A stretch of 39,723 bases of DNA, taken from the NCBI RefSeq assembly GCF_016863555.1, contig NZ_BOPC01000074.1:1-39723 (forward strand). Reading direction: 5' to 3'. Of the stretch, positions 18,927 to 27,079 are shown one piece after another. Within the stretch, counting starts at the first letter, position 1; every line of letters starts with the position of its first letter. Source of the stretch: Micromonospora qiuiae (GTDB lineage Bacteria > Actinomycetota > Actinomycetes > Mycobacteriales > Micromonosporaceae). Position numbers and translations under genes: made by a program. A model generated the notes under the pieces. That model saw only the letters and a list, made by a program, of their open reading frames with translations. It had not been told where the DNA came from and did not search any database.

Positions 18927-21295
18927 CCGACCCGCGGCCACCTGGCGATGTGGTGGTGTTTCCCGGCCAGGGCAGCCAACGAACCGGTATGGCGGCTGAC
19001 TACCATCGCGAGTTCGAAACCGTCCGGCGGACCTTCGCTGAGGCATCCGATGTGGTCGGTGAGGATCTGCGCCGCATCTGCTTCGAACCGGACCCGCGGC
19101 TGCACCTGACCGAGTTCACCCAGCCCTGCGTGCTGACCGCGGAGGTGGCCGCCTACCGGGTGGCGGTGGCGGAGTTCGGCCTGCGCGCCAGGTATTTTGG
19201 CGGGCACAGCCTGGGGGAGTACACGGCGCTGGTCGCGGCGGGCGCGCTGCCGTTCGCGGAAGCCGTTTCGCTGGTACGTGCCCGCGGCGCGCTGATGCAG
19301 CAGGCCGTACCAGCCGGTCAAGGGTCGATGGCGGCCCTGCTGCTGGACGACGTGGCGGACTCCGGCGCGGTTGATGTGGCCCTCGCCACCGGTTTGGAGG
19401 TGGCGAACGTCAACTCGCCCGTGCAAATCGTGGTCAGCGGCGCGGTGGAGAACCTGGAGCGAGCGCGCGAGGCGCTCGCCCGGTCCCATCCGTCGCTCAC
19501 CTTCGTCCGGCTGAAGGTGAGCGCTCCGTTCCATTCCAGCGCGATGCGTCCGGCGGAGGATGAGTTCGCCGCCGAACTGGCCCGTCACGCGAGCCGGCTG
19601 CGGCCGGACCGCGCCGCGGCGGTCACCTCCAACTACACCGGTGACTTCCACGAACCGGCGGCGCTGATGAGCAACCTCGTCCGTCAGATCACCGGGCCGG
19701 TACGGTGGCTCGAGAACATGCGGACGCTCGCCGGCACCGGCGAAGGTCAGGTGTTCGAGATCGGTCCACGTGCCGCGCTCGCCAAGTTCTTCCGGGCGTA
19801 CGGCCGTACCGCCATCCCCGTCACAAACCTGGCCGAGGCCGCCACGCTGCTCTCCCCGGGGCGAGTCGGACGCGCACCCGAGCTGAGTACGGCCACGGGC
19901 GGCGGGCAGCCGGTGGCCGCGGGTGGGTCGTTGCCGGACCTGACCCCCGCCGAGCTGACGCCGGGGCGGCTCGGCGATCCGGGGTTCCGCGCCGACCACG
20001 GCGTGCGATGGGCATACGTCGTAGGCGGCCTGGCGCCGGGCGTCACGTCGCCACGGCTGGTCATCCGGCTGGCTGGTGCGGGACTTCTGGGCTACCTCGG
20101 CGTCGACGGGCTCGACCCGGCACAGATCAAGGCCGCGGTAGGGGAGGTCCGCGCCGGGGTACCGGCCGGCGCGCCGTGGGGGGTGAGTGTCGCACACGAC
20201 CCGCATCACCCGGCGCTCGCCGCGCGTACCATCGACCTGCTCCGGCGGCTGGACGTCAACCGCTTGGAGGCGATCGGGTTCACCGACGACATCACCGAGC
20301 TGGTCGGCTACCGGCTCGCCGGCCTGCGGCTGGTGGACGGCCGGCCGAGGCCGGCCCGGCGGCTGCTGGCGCGGGTTTCCCGGCCCGAGGTCGCCCGCCT
20401 GTTCCTCGGCCCGCCGCCCACGGCCGTGGTGGACCTGCTGCGGGAGCGCGGCGTGCTGACCACCGATGAGGCGCGCCTGGCCGCCTACCTGCCGGTCGCC
20501 GATGACGTCTGCGTCGACGCGTCGGCCACCGGGCAGCCGAACGAGACGAGCCTGCTGCCCGGCATCCGCCGGCTGCGGGACCGGATCGCGGCCGACCACG
20601 GCTGGCCGGCCGGCTCGCGGGTGGGCGTGGCGGGTGAGCTGGGTACCCCTGAGGTGGTCGCGGCGGCCTTCGTGCTGGGTGCCGACTTCGTGCTCACCGG
20701 CGCGCTGAACATGTGCACTCCCGAGGCGGGCGCCAGCGCTCTGGCCAAGGACATGCTGGCGGACGCTGGCGTGGGCGACTTCGCCACCGCGCCCGCGTAC
20801 CACACCTTCGAGGCCGGTGGGCGGGTGGCGGTGCTGCGGCGGGGCCTGTTCTTCCCGTCCCGCGCGGACAAGCTGCACCAGCTTTACCAGAGCCACACCG
20901 GCGGCGACATGGACCCGGCCGAGCGTGAACGGATCGAGAAGCAGTTCTTCGGTCGGGGCTTCGACGAGGTCTGGGCGGAGATCGCGGCGGACCACGCGGG
21001 GTGGGACCAGGAGGAGATACGGCGGGCGGAGCGTGACGGCCGGCTGCGGTTCGCGCTGCTGTGTCGGTGGTACCTGCGCGAGGCAGCCCGGCGCGCCATG
21101 GTCGGAGACATCGGCGACCGGCTGAACTTCCTGATTCCCGGCGGCCCGGCGGTGGGCGCGTTCAACGACGCGGTACGTGGCACCGTGCTGGAGAAGTGGG
21201 CGGACCGGCACGTCGATCGGGTGGCGGAGTTTCTCATGCTCGGGGCCGCCGCGGTGGTGGCCGGGCACTGGCAGTCGGTGCAGCCAGCCGGTTGA
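18923..21295 (+). CDS. Trans-acting acyltransferase fused to FMN enoylreductase (AT-ER, PksE/PfaD type)
   Basis: A 790-residue bifunctional protein that should load malonyl onto the AT-less modules encoded just upstream. Its ATG overlaps the PKS stop (ATGA), so open sequence further upstream in this frame is not used. The N-terminal ~300 residues are a FabD-like malonyl-CoA acyltransferase with FPGQGSQ, nucleophile motif GHSLGE (about residue 94) and APFHS (about residue 203), the malonyl-type signature. From about residue 345 to the end is a PfaD-like FMN enoylreductase of the nitropropane-dioxygenase fold, with GELGTPEVVAAAF, GADFVLTGALN and the RRGLFFPSRADKL region. PksE-like AT-ER fusions are known from bacterial trans-AT systems. 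No ER domain is seen in the PKS parts in view, so the ER half could act in trans, be structural, or serve modules outside the window. Confidence 0.93.
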   Translation: MTDPRPPGDVVVFPGQGSQRTGMAADYHREFETVRRTFAEASDVVGEDLRRICFEPDPRLHLTEFTQPCVLTAEVAAYRVAVAEFGLRARYFGGHSLGEYTALVAAGALPFAEAVSLVRARGALMQQAVPAGQGSMAALLLDDVADSGAVDVALATGLEVANVNSPVQIVVSGAVENLERAREALARSHPSLTFVRLKVSAPFHSSAMRPAEDEFAAELARHASRLRPDRAAAVTSNYTGDFHEPAALMSNLVRQITGPVRWLENMRTLAGTGEGQVFEIGPRAALAKFFRAYGRTAIPVTNLAEAATLLSPGRVGRAPELSTATGGGQPVAAGGSLPDLTPAELTPGRLGDPGFRADHGVRWAYVVGGLAPGVTSPRLVIRLAGAGLLGYLGVDGLDPAQIKAAVGEVRAGVPAGAPWGVSVAHDPHHPALAARTIDLLRRLDVNRLEAIGFTDDITELVGYRLAGLRLVDGRPRPARRLLARVSRPEVARLFLGPPPTAVVDLLRERGVLTTDEARLAAYLPVADDVCVDASATGQPNETSLLPGIRRLRDRIAADHGWPAGSRVGVAGELGTPEVVAAAFVLGADFVLTGALNMCTPEAGASALAKDMLADAGVGDFATAPAYHTFEAGGRVAVLRRGLFFPSRADKLHQLYQSHTGGDMDPAERERIEKQFFGRGFDEVWAEIAADHAGWDQEEIRRAERDGRLRFALLCRWYLREAARRAMVGDIGDRLNFLIPGGPAVGAFNDAVRGTVLEKWADRHVDRVAEFLMLGAAAVVAGHWQSVQPAG

Positions 21296-21320
21296 CCTCC
21301 GAAGCTCCGCCGTGAAGGGA

Positions 21321-21350
21321 CCGAGGACCGCGCGTGTGCACGGTCCTCGG
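21321..21350. terminator. Bidirectional hairpin terminator between convergent genes
   Basis: A perfect 10-bp inverted repeat (21321-21330 and 21341-21350, CCGAGGACCG with its complement) surrounds a 10-nt loop in the 74-bp gap between the AT-ER gene and the convergent flavin oxidase gene. There is no T tract, which is common in actinomycete terminators. It should end both transcripts. Confidence 0.75.
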
Positions 21351-21369
21351 ATTCGTTGGAGGCGGTGGC

Positions 21370-23001
21370 TCAGCTCGGCAGCTCGATCGAGAGAGCGTGG
21401 CGGAACACGTTGAGTGGGTCCCAGCGTGCCTTCACCCGCTGCAGCCTGGGATAGCTGTCCTTGTAGTAGAGGCTGGACCAGGGAATGCCCGAGGTGTTCT
21501 GGGTCGGGTCGGCGAGTTCCACGTCGGCGTAGTTGATGAACGACCCATCGGTGATCCCGTTCAACCCCGGGACGCCGCCGGTGTCCGCGTACACGTCCCG
21601 GTAGAACGAACGCAGCCAGCCCAGGTTCAGCGAGTCCTGAGCCGGATCGTCCCAGTGGATGGTGTGCAGCGCCTTGAGCACCGAGTCGCGCTGGGGGACG
21701 GCGGTCGCGTCCGGTGCCAGGGCGTTGGCCATGCCGCCGTACGCGTTGAATATGACGGCGGCGAGCGGCGCGTTGATGCTCGCGTCCTGCAGGTACCGGT
21801 AGGTGACCGCGAGCTGCGCGTCGGTGTAGGACGAGCGCAGGTACGCGCCCTTGGCCTTGTTGCGCCGGCCCACCACGTCACCCGTGTCGGCGTACCCGGC
21901 GGCGTTGGTGGACTGGAGCCACGGGTACCGGCGTTCCTGGACGACGACCGGCGCGCCGACAGTGTCGACCACCTCGGCCCGGAACGCGTCCACCATCGCG
22001 GCGGAGTCCGACTCGGCCGGGTCGGTGACGACGGTGAGGATCACCCCGGGCGCGGTGTTGATGTGTGCCGCGATCATGTTGGCGCTCAGCCGGATGAACG
22101 GCGACGTCGGTGCGCTGTTCCGCTCGTACCAACGGATGTAGTTGCGGACCAAAGCCGAGAACGTCGCCTCGTTCAACGCGGCCCAGGGGAAGATGAAGGT
22201 GACGTTGCGGGCTTCCCGCGGCGGCTTCGGCAGCAGCCTGGTCGGGTCGGTGCCGGTGGCGCCCCAGCTGCGCATCCAGTAGCGGGTGACCACGCCGAAG
22301 TTGCCGCCACCGCCGCCGGTGTGCGCCCACCACAGTTCGCGGTTGGGGTCGCCGGCGTTTCGGGTGGCGATGACCGTGCGCGGCGTACCCGAGGCGGTCA
22401 CGGTGACGACTTCGACGGCATAGATGTGGTCGGGGATGATGCCGCTGCGGCGGGCCAGCGCGCCGAACCCGCCGCCAGCGAAGTGGCCGCCGGCGCCCAC
22501 CGACGGGCAGGTGCCACCGGGTACCGTGACGCCCCAGTCGGTGAACAGTTTTTTGTAGACCTCGCGCAGCGTGGCGCCGGGCTCGACGACGAACGCGTTC
22601 CGCGAGGAATCGAAGTACACCCCTGTCATCTGTGACATGTCGACCTGGACCTTGATGGCGGGGTCGGTGACGAAGCCCTCGACGCAGTGACCGCCGCTGC
22701 GCACCGCGACCCGCTTGCCGGCGGAGACCGCGATGCCCAACGCCTGCTCGACCTGCTCCGCGTTGTGCACGACGTGCACGTAGTCCGGCTGGCCGATGAA
22801 TCGCCCATTCCAGGCGCTGACCAGATCCTTGTAGCGTCCGTCGGAGGGCGGGATCGCGACCGGCCGGGGCACCGAGGTCCCGTCCCGCCATTTTGTCAGC
22901 GGCGCGGCGGGGGCCGGGGTGCCGGCCAGCAGACCGGCGGTGGTGCCACCGACAGTGGCGGTGCCGGCGAGCACCGCACGACGGCTTATCTTTTTGGTCA
23001 T
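21370..23001 (-). CDS. Tat-exported FAD-linked oxidase, berberine-bridge-enzyme type with bicovalent flavin
   Basis: A 543-residue oxidase. The N-terminus MTKKISRRAVLAG followed by an Ala/Gly-rich stretch to about residue 33 is a twin-arginine signal, so the protein should be exported folded. The FAD_binding_4 domain has RSGGHC (His105) and PGGTCPSVG (Cys165), the two residues that tether FAD in bicovalent members of the family such as GilR. The C-terminal YPRLQ...RWDPLNVF is the BBE motif. The family oxidises alcohols or lactols, or forms C-C bonds, on bulky substrates. Last gene of the minus-strand run KAS III, dehydrogenase, methyltransferase, oxidase, 20 bp after the methyltransferase. 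A late tailoring oxidation during or after export is inferred, similar in idea to TrdL in tirandamycin. Confidence 0.9.
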   Translation of the reverse strand: MTKKISRRAVLAGTATVGGTTAGLLAGTPAPAAPLTKWRDGTSVPRPVAIPPSDGRYKDLVSAWNGRFIGQPDYVHVVHNAEQVEQALGIAVSAGKRVAVRSGGHCVEGFVTDPAIKVQVDMSQMTGVYFDSSRNAFVVEPGATLREVYKKLFTDWGVTVPGGTCPSVGAGGHFAGGGFGALARRSGIIPDHIYAVEVVTVTASGTPRTVIATRNAGDPNRELWWAHTGGGGGNFGVVTRYWMRSWGATGTDPTRLLPKPPREARNVTFIFPWAALNEATFSALVRNYIRWYERNSAPTSPFIRLSANMIAAHINTAPGVILTVVTDPAESDSAAMVDAFRAEVVDTVGAPVVVQERRYPWLQSTNAAGYADTGDVVGRRNKAKGAYLRSSYTDAQLAVTYRYLQDASINAPLAAVIFNAYGGMANALAPDATAVPQRDSVLKALHTIHWDDPAQDSLNLGWLRSFYRDVYADTGGVPGLNGITDGSFINYADVELADPTQNTSGIPWSSLYYKDSYPRLQRVKARWDPLNVFRHALSIELPS

Positions 23002-23021
23002 CTGGTTTCCCTTGGTGTTTG

Positions 23022-24548
23022 TCAGTCGCGGTCGCGTACCGCGGTGATGAAGAGGAACGAGCCGGGTGTGTACTGCTCGCGGACCCGCATCCCGGCGGCC
23101 GCCAACTGGCCACGCAGCTGTTCCGGGTCGGAGAGGGTCACCGGGACGAGGCCGAACGGCCGGGTCTGGAAGTACCGGTACAGCGGGTCCAGCGATGGCC
23201 GGAACGTCATCAGCGTGAACGTGCCGCCCGGTCGCAGGCAGCGGCCCACCTCGGCGATGGCCGGTGCCGGGTCGGGCAGCGACTGGAGGGCGTTCCAGCA
23301 GTTGACTGCGCCCAGCGAGGCGTCCGTGAAGGGCAGCGCCAGGGCGTTGCCACGGACCCCGAAGACCTCAGGCAGCCCGCGCCGCGTCTCCTCCATCATC
23401 GCCCGGGAGAGGTCCAGCGCGATCACCCGGTCGGCGCCGAAGGTCTCCGCGAGCACGGAGGTCCACCGCCCGGTGCCCGCGGCCAGGTCGAGGATCGGAC
23501 CGTCCACCGGCCGTACGTGGGTGCGGAGGTACTCGTCCTCTCCGGACACCGTGACTTCGCCGTCCCAGTTCGAACCCTTCCAGCGCAGGAACGCCGGCCG
23601 GATGTCGCTGTACCGCCGCGGCACGGTCCGGGTCATTGGATCGAAAGCGTCACCGGCTCCGGCGGACAGGTCGAGGTAACCGTCGACGACCGGATGCCGC
23701 ACGCCGCATCCCGTGCACGTCGCCGCGGCGTTCGACACCTGGAGCGGCGCATGGCAGGAGGGGCAGCGCAGCGCCGCCCCGTGCCCGCCGAGCGGGTCAG
23801 CCTCGGCGGCTGTGACGCCTTCCACCGTGGGCAGCGTCAGGTCCGGCTCCGGCCCGCCGACGACGGCACCGCGCTCGCAGGTCCAGAACGCCCGGGCACC
23901 GGAGTAGGCGAGCAGGGACTGGGTGTCCAGGGTCCAGGCCAGCGCGAGCTGCTCGGCCGGAAGCTGGCGCATCCACTGCCGGTCGAAGTCGCGGTCCGCC
24001 TCGTCCAAGGAGGACCACACGGCGGGGTACGGCCAGACCCGGGTGACCGCCGGGTCGTCGGCGTCCAAGGGCTTCAGGCACCGCTCCAGCCGGCTGAGGT
24101 CCTCCTCACCAAGGTCGATTTTTCCGGCCACCGCGAGAATCTCCTCGCGGTCCTCGGGAAAATGGGCGACCAGGAACAGCAACGCCTGGCGAATCGGCTC
24201 GTCGGCCGCGGCCTCGGCCGTACCCAGCAGCAGTTCGAGGTAACCTGGCAATCGACTGTGAACGGCCTGACGGACGCTCGCCGCCTCGGCCGACGGCGCG
24301 CTGGCCTCAGCGAGCAGCCCGAGCAGCAGGGCCAGCCGCGCCCGCTGCGCTGGCGCGGGGGCGGTATCGAGCGCCGCGACCAGCGCCGGGACGGCGTCCG
24401 GGGCCGCGGCGGTGACCGTGCCAGCCTCCCAGACCTTGGCGGCCAGTCGCCGGAACTCCTCCCCGAGGCGGTCGGGGGTGGCCCGGACGAACGACTCGAC
24501 CAGGTTGGCGACCGGAGTGTCGGCCTTACCACTGTCCAATGCAGTCAC
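23022..24548 (-). CDS. SAM-dependent class I methyltransferase with zinc ribbon and N-terminal helical region
   Basis: About 508 residues. The C-terminal half is a Rossmann methyltransferase with ILDLAAGTGRWTS (about residue 351) and the acidic loop ALDLS; it is preceded by a Cys4 zinc ribbon (CPSC...CTGC, about residues 260-280) like that in UbiE/RlmA-type enzymes. The first ~230 residues are Leu/Ala-rich and probably helical; I do not recognise a family there. The start is GTG at 24548, chosen because GAGGGG lies six bases upstream. A GTG at 24575 overlapping the previous stop as GTGA is the alternative but has no visible ribosome site. The substrate is unknown; O- or C-methylation of the polyketide is inferred from context. 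Confidence 0.82.
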   Translation of the reverse strand: MTALDSGKADTPVANLVESFVRATPDRLGEEFRRLAAKVWEAGTVTAAAPDAVPALVAALDTAPAPAQRARLALLLGLLAEASAPSAEAASVRQAVHSRLPGYLELLLGTAEAAADEPIRQALLFLVAHFPEDREEILAVAGKIDLGEEDLSRLERCLKPLDADDPAVTRVWPYPAVWSSLDEADRDFDRQWMRQLPAEQLALAWTLDTQSLLAYSGARAFWTCERGAVVGGPEPDLTLPTVEGVTAAEADPLGGHGAALRCPSCHAPLQVSNAAATCTGCGVRHPVVDGYLDLSAGAGDAFDPMTRTVPRRYSDIRPAFLRWKGSNWDGEVTVSGEDEYLRTHVRPVDGPILDLAAGTGRWTSVLAETFGADRVIALDLSRAMMEETRRGLPEVFGVRGNALALPFTDASLGAVNCWNALQSLPDPAPAIAEVGRCLRPGGTFTLMTFRPSLDPLYRYFQTRPFGLVPVTLSDPEQLRGQLAAAGMRVREQYTPGSFLFITAVRDRD

Positions 24549-24571
24549 TGATTTCCCCTCAGGCTCGCGGC

Positions 24572-25462
24572 TCACGCGGCGGCCGGCATCGGGACGCCGG
24601 CTCGGCGATAGTCATGGAAACCCATCCCTGACTTGCGACCGAGCAACCGTGCTTCGACCATCCGCAGGAGCAGGGGCGGTGGCGAGTACAGCGGCTCCTT
24701 GAATTCGTCGTACAGCGCGGACGCGATGGCCGCGGTGGTGTCCAAACCGATCAGGTCGGCAAGGCTGAGCGGCCCCATCGGGTGCGCGCAGCCCAGCGTC
24801 ATGGCACGGTCGATTTCCTGCGCCGTGGCGTACCCGGACTCCAGCATCCGGATGGCCGACAGCAGGTACGGGATGAGCAGAGCGTTGACCACGAAGCCCG
24901 CCCGATCGCGGCACCGGATTGCCTGCTTGCCGAGTGTGTCGGTGACGAACCGCTCGGTCTGGTCGAGCACGTCCGCGTCGGTCAGCAGCGAGCCGACGAG
25001 CTCGACCAGTGGCATCGCGCTCACGGGGTTGAAGAAGTGCACACCGACCACACGCCCTGGGCGTTCGGTCGCGCAGGCCAACCGCACGATCGGTATCGAG
25101 GAGGTGTTCGTGGCCAGGATGGCGTCGTCCCGTGTCACGCTTTTGTCCAGCTTCGCGAAAAGCTCCACCTTGGCCGACTCCCGCTCCACGATCGCCTCGA
25201 CGACCAGATCTCGGTCGGCCATGCCGTCCAGGTCGCAGGTGTAGGTGACGCTGTCGACCACGCGCTCGCGCTGATCTTCGGTGAGCTGTCCCTTCCGTAC
25301 CTGCCGGTCGACGAGGTCTGTGAGTCGTTGACGGGCGGTGCGGGTGGAGCCGGTGGTGGTGGTCACCACACGCACGTCGAGTCCGGCCCGCGCACAGGCT
25401 TCGGCTATGCCGGTGCCCATGAGGCCGGACCCGATGACACCAACGCGTTCGACGGATCTCAT
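24572..25462 (-). CDS. 3-hydroxyacyl-CoA (3-hydroxybutyryl-CoA) dehydrogenase
   Basis: A 296-residue protein of normal family length with the N-terminal NAD motif VGVIGSGLMGTGIAE, the catalytic His in VHFFNPV, and the C-terminal 3HCDH region (DRAGFVVNALL, CAHPMGPLSLADLIGLD). It should reduce acetoacetyl-CoA to 3-hydroxybutyryl-CoA. ATG start with GAAAGG upstream, 15 bp after the KAS III stop. Its neighbour is an acetoacetyl-CoA synthase-like KAS III, so the two form a dedicated two-step supply of a C4 unit. This could be used as a starter or carried on to crotonyl- and ethylmalonyl-CoA; no crotonyl-CoA reductase is in view. Confidence 0.9.
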   Translation of the reverse strand: MRSVERVGVIGSGLMGTGIAEACARAGLDVRVVTTTTGSTRTARQRLTDLVDRQVRKGQLTEDQRERVVDSVTYTCDLDGMADRDLVVEAIVERESAKVELFAKLDKSVTRDDAILATNTSSIPIVRLACATERPGRVVGVHFFNPVSAMPLVELVGSLLTDADVLDQTERFVTDTLGKQAIRCRDRAGFVVNALLIPYLLSAIRMLESGYATAQEIDRAMTLGCAHPMGPLSLADLIGLDTTAAIASALYDEFKEPLYSPPPLLLRMVEARLLGRKSGMGFHDYRRAGVPMPAAA

Positions 25463-25477
25463 TTGTAGCCTTTCTCG

Positions 25478-26485
25478 TCAGGCGGACGCGACCGGGTCGT
25501 ACCAGCGCAGCAGGCAAGCGCCGATCGACATGCCGCCGCCGAAACCGGCGAGCAGGACCAGGTCGCCGTCCTTGAGTTCGTTTGCGCGGTTGGCCTCGTC
25601 GAGGGTCAGCGCCACTGACGCGCTGCCCGCGTTGCCGTACCGCTCGAGCGTGCGGTGGATCCGTGCGGTGGTCAGCCCGGCGTTCTGCACGAGCTCGTCG
25701 ACCAGTACTCCGTTGGCCTGGTGCGGGACGAAATGGTCGACGTGCTCGACACCGAGACCGTTGCGTTCCAGCAGTTCTGCCAGCAGTGGCGGCACTTGCT
25801 TCACCGCGAACTCGCGGACCTGGCGACCCTCCATGCGGAAGAAGTGGTCGCCGTCGGCGACCGTCTGCACCGAGGGCGGACGGCGGCTGCCGCCGGCCTC
25901 CACGCGGATCAGGTGATGCGCCTCGCCGGAGCCACGCAGGTGTAGGCCGATCAGCCCACGCGAGTCCGGTACCGCGCCGACCACGGCGGCGCCGGCCCCG
26001 TCGCCAAAGAGCACTGCGGTCCGCCGGTCGCTGAAGTCGAGTATCCGCGAGTAGATGTCGGCCGCGACCACCAGCGCGATGGCGTTGGGCCGTGCGGCGA
26101 CGAGCGCCTCGGCCACCGCGAGGCCATAGACGAAGCCGCTACAGACCGCGTTGATGTCGAAGCAGGCGGCGCTCTCGGCGCCCAGCGCGTTCTGGACCAG
26201 GTGCGCGGTGGGTGGCTGGGGCGAGTCACCGGTCGAAGTCGAGACGATGAGGTAGTCGACCTGGGCCGGGCTGATTCCGGCCTGGTCGAGGGCCCGGCGC
26301 GCGGCGTGCGTGGCGAGATCCGAAGTGGCCTCGTGGTCGGCCGCGAACCGGCGATGCCGAATCTGGGTCTTGGTGGCGATCCAATCCGAAGTCACGCCAA
26401 CGCGGGCCGCTATCACTTCGTTGGAAACGGAGTTCTCGGGAAGATATGAACCGGTTCCCAATATCCCGACGGAACGTCCCACCAT
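25478..26485 (-). CDS. KAS III-like acetoacetyl-CoA synthase (NphT7-like)
   Basis: A 335-residue thiolase-fold KAS III with intact Cys in FDINAVCSGF, His in HFVPHQANGV and Asn in YGNAGSAS. The motifs YSRILDFSDRRT, LFGDGAGA and LLAGFGGGM closely recall NphT7, which condenses acetyl-CoA with malonyl-CoA to give acetoacetyl-CoA. The start is ATG at 26485 with GGGAGG nine bases upstream; a GTG ten codons earlier lacks a ribosome site. First gene of the operon that continues with the hydroxyacyl-CoA dehydrogenase. An alternative is a PKS starter or acyl-transferring KAS III; the adjacent dehydrogenase favours acetoacetyl-CoA formation. Confidence 0.87.
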   Translation of the reverse strand: MVGRSVGILGTGSYLPENSVSNEVIAARVGVTSDWIATKTQIRHRRFAADHEATSDLATHAARRALDQAGISPAQVDYLIVSTSTGDSPQPPTAHLVQNALGAESAACFDINAVCSGFVYGLAVAEALVAARPNAIALVVAADIYSRILDFSDRRTAVLFGDGAGAAVVGAVPDSRGLIGLHLRGSGEAHHLIRVEAGGSRRPPSVQTVADGDHFFRMEGRQVREFAVKQVPPLLAELLERNGLGVEHVDHFVPHQANGVLVDELVQNAGLTTARIHRTLERYGNAGSASVALTLDEANRANELKDGDLVLLAGFGGGMSIGACLLRWYDPVASA

Positions 26486-26519
26486 TGCGTATGACCTCCC
26501 GGTGGAGTTCGACACGCGT

Positions 26520-26564
26520 AGGTTAAGGAGATCCGTCCCCCTACTGCCAACCCCTAACCGGGGT
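26520..26564 (-). promoter_or_regulatory. Candidate promoter/operator for the KAS III operon with CCCCTAN heptamers
   Basis: In plus-strand orientation CCCCTAC lies at 26538-26544 and CCCCTAA at 26551-26557. The latter is also the left arm of an ACCCC-N5-GGGGT palindrome (26550-26564). On the minus strand a TANNNT hexamer (TAACCT, 26520-26525) follows, 35 bp from the ATG. The same heptamer recurs upstream of three other minus-strand units here. Inferred from sequence only. Confidence 0.5.
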
Positions 26565-26587
26565 GCGGTGAATGCGGGGGCTACGGG

Positions 26588-26983
26588 TCAATTGACGCGG
26601 TCGAGCCGGAATACCGGATGCTGTGCGTGGTCGGGCATGCGCTCGAAGAAACGTGCGGACTGCTTGCCCCATTTGGCCCGATAGGCATCGACTATCGGGG
26701 CGCCTTCCTGGAGCGGAAGCTCGGTCACCCGGTACTCCGTGCGACCCCATCCTTTGCGGACGGTGCATCGCCCGGCCGCGCGCAGGTTGCGTGCCCACTC
26801 GGTGTTGCCCCGCAGGGCCACGATGTACCGCTCGCCACCATGCTCGAGGATGTTCAGCGGCACCCGCTGAACCTTGCCGGTGCGGCGGCCAGCCACCTCC
26901 AGCGTCGCCCCGCCGAGAGCTGTCATGGCGGGGTTGAACACGCGGATCGCGAACCAGCTCGGACGCCAGTAACGATCGGCCAC
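26588..26983 (-). CDS. Deazaflavin (F420)-dependent nitroreductase-family protein (DUF385)
   Basis: A 131-residue protein with the split-barrel pattern of the Ddn/DUF385 family: TLEVAGRRTGKVQRVPL near the N-terminus, GGERYIVALRGNTEWARNLRAAG in the middle, and a short C-terminal YRAKWG segment. Members bind F420 and reduce activated double bonds, quinones or nitro groups. The start is GTG at 26983 with GGAGG eight bases upstream; an in-frame GTG 15 codons earlier has no ribosome site. A promoter with a tandem repeat lies directly upstream, so it may be a separate unit. The substrate is not evident; an enone or diene reduction of the polyketide is possible. Confidence 0.85.
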   Translation of the reverse strand: MADRYWRPSWFAIRVFNPAMTALGGATLEVAGRRTGKVQRVPLNILEHGGERYIVALRGNTEWARNLRAAGRCTVRKGWGRTEYRVTELPLQEGAPIVDAYRAKWGKQSARFFERMPDHAQHPVFRLDRVN

Positions 26984-27033
26984 CTTAGTTACCTCCGAGC
27001 ATCGACAAGGGTGCCTGGTGAGCGGCACCGTAC

Positions 27034-27067
27034 AAACTAGCGCATGCGTCGGTGACGCGTCGGTGAC
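27034..27067 (-). promoter_or_regulatory. Candidate activator-dependent promoter with 11-bp tandem repeat
   Basis: Two perfect head-to-tail copies of an 11-base unit (plus strand GCGTCGGTGAC, 27046-27056 and 27057-27067) lie in the 96-bp gap upstream of the DUF385 gene. On the minus strand a TAGTTT -10-like hexamer (27034-27039) follows after six bases. Direct repeats one helical turn apart next to the -10 are the known layout of SARP sites, and a SARP gene lies at 33810-34601. Binding is inferred. Confidence 0.5.
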
Positions 27068-27079
27068 ACCCGGCCACGG

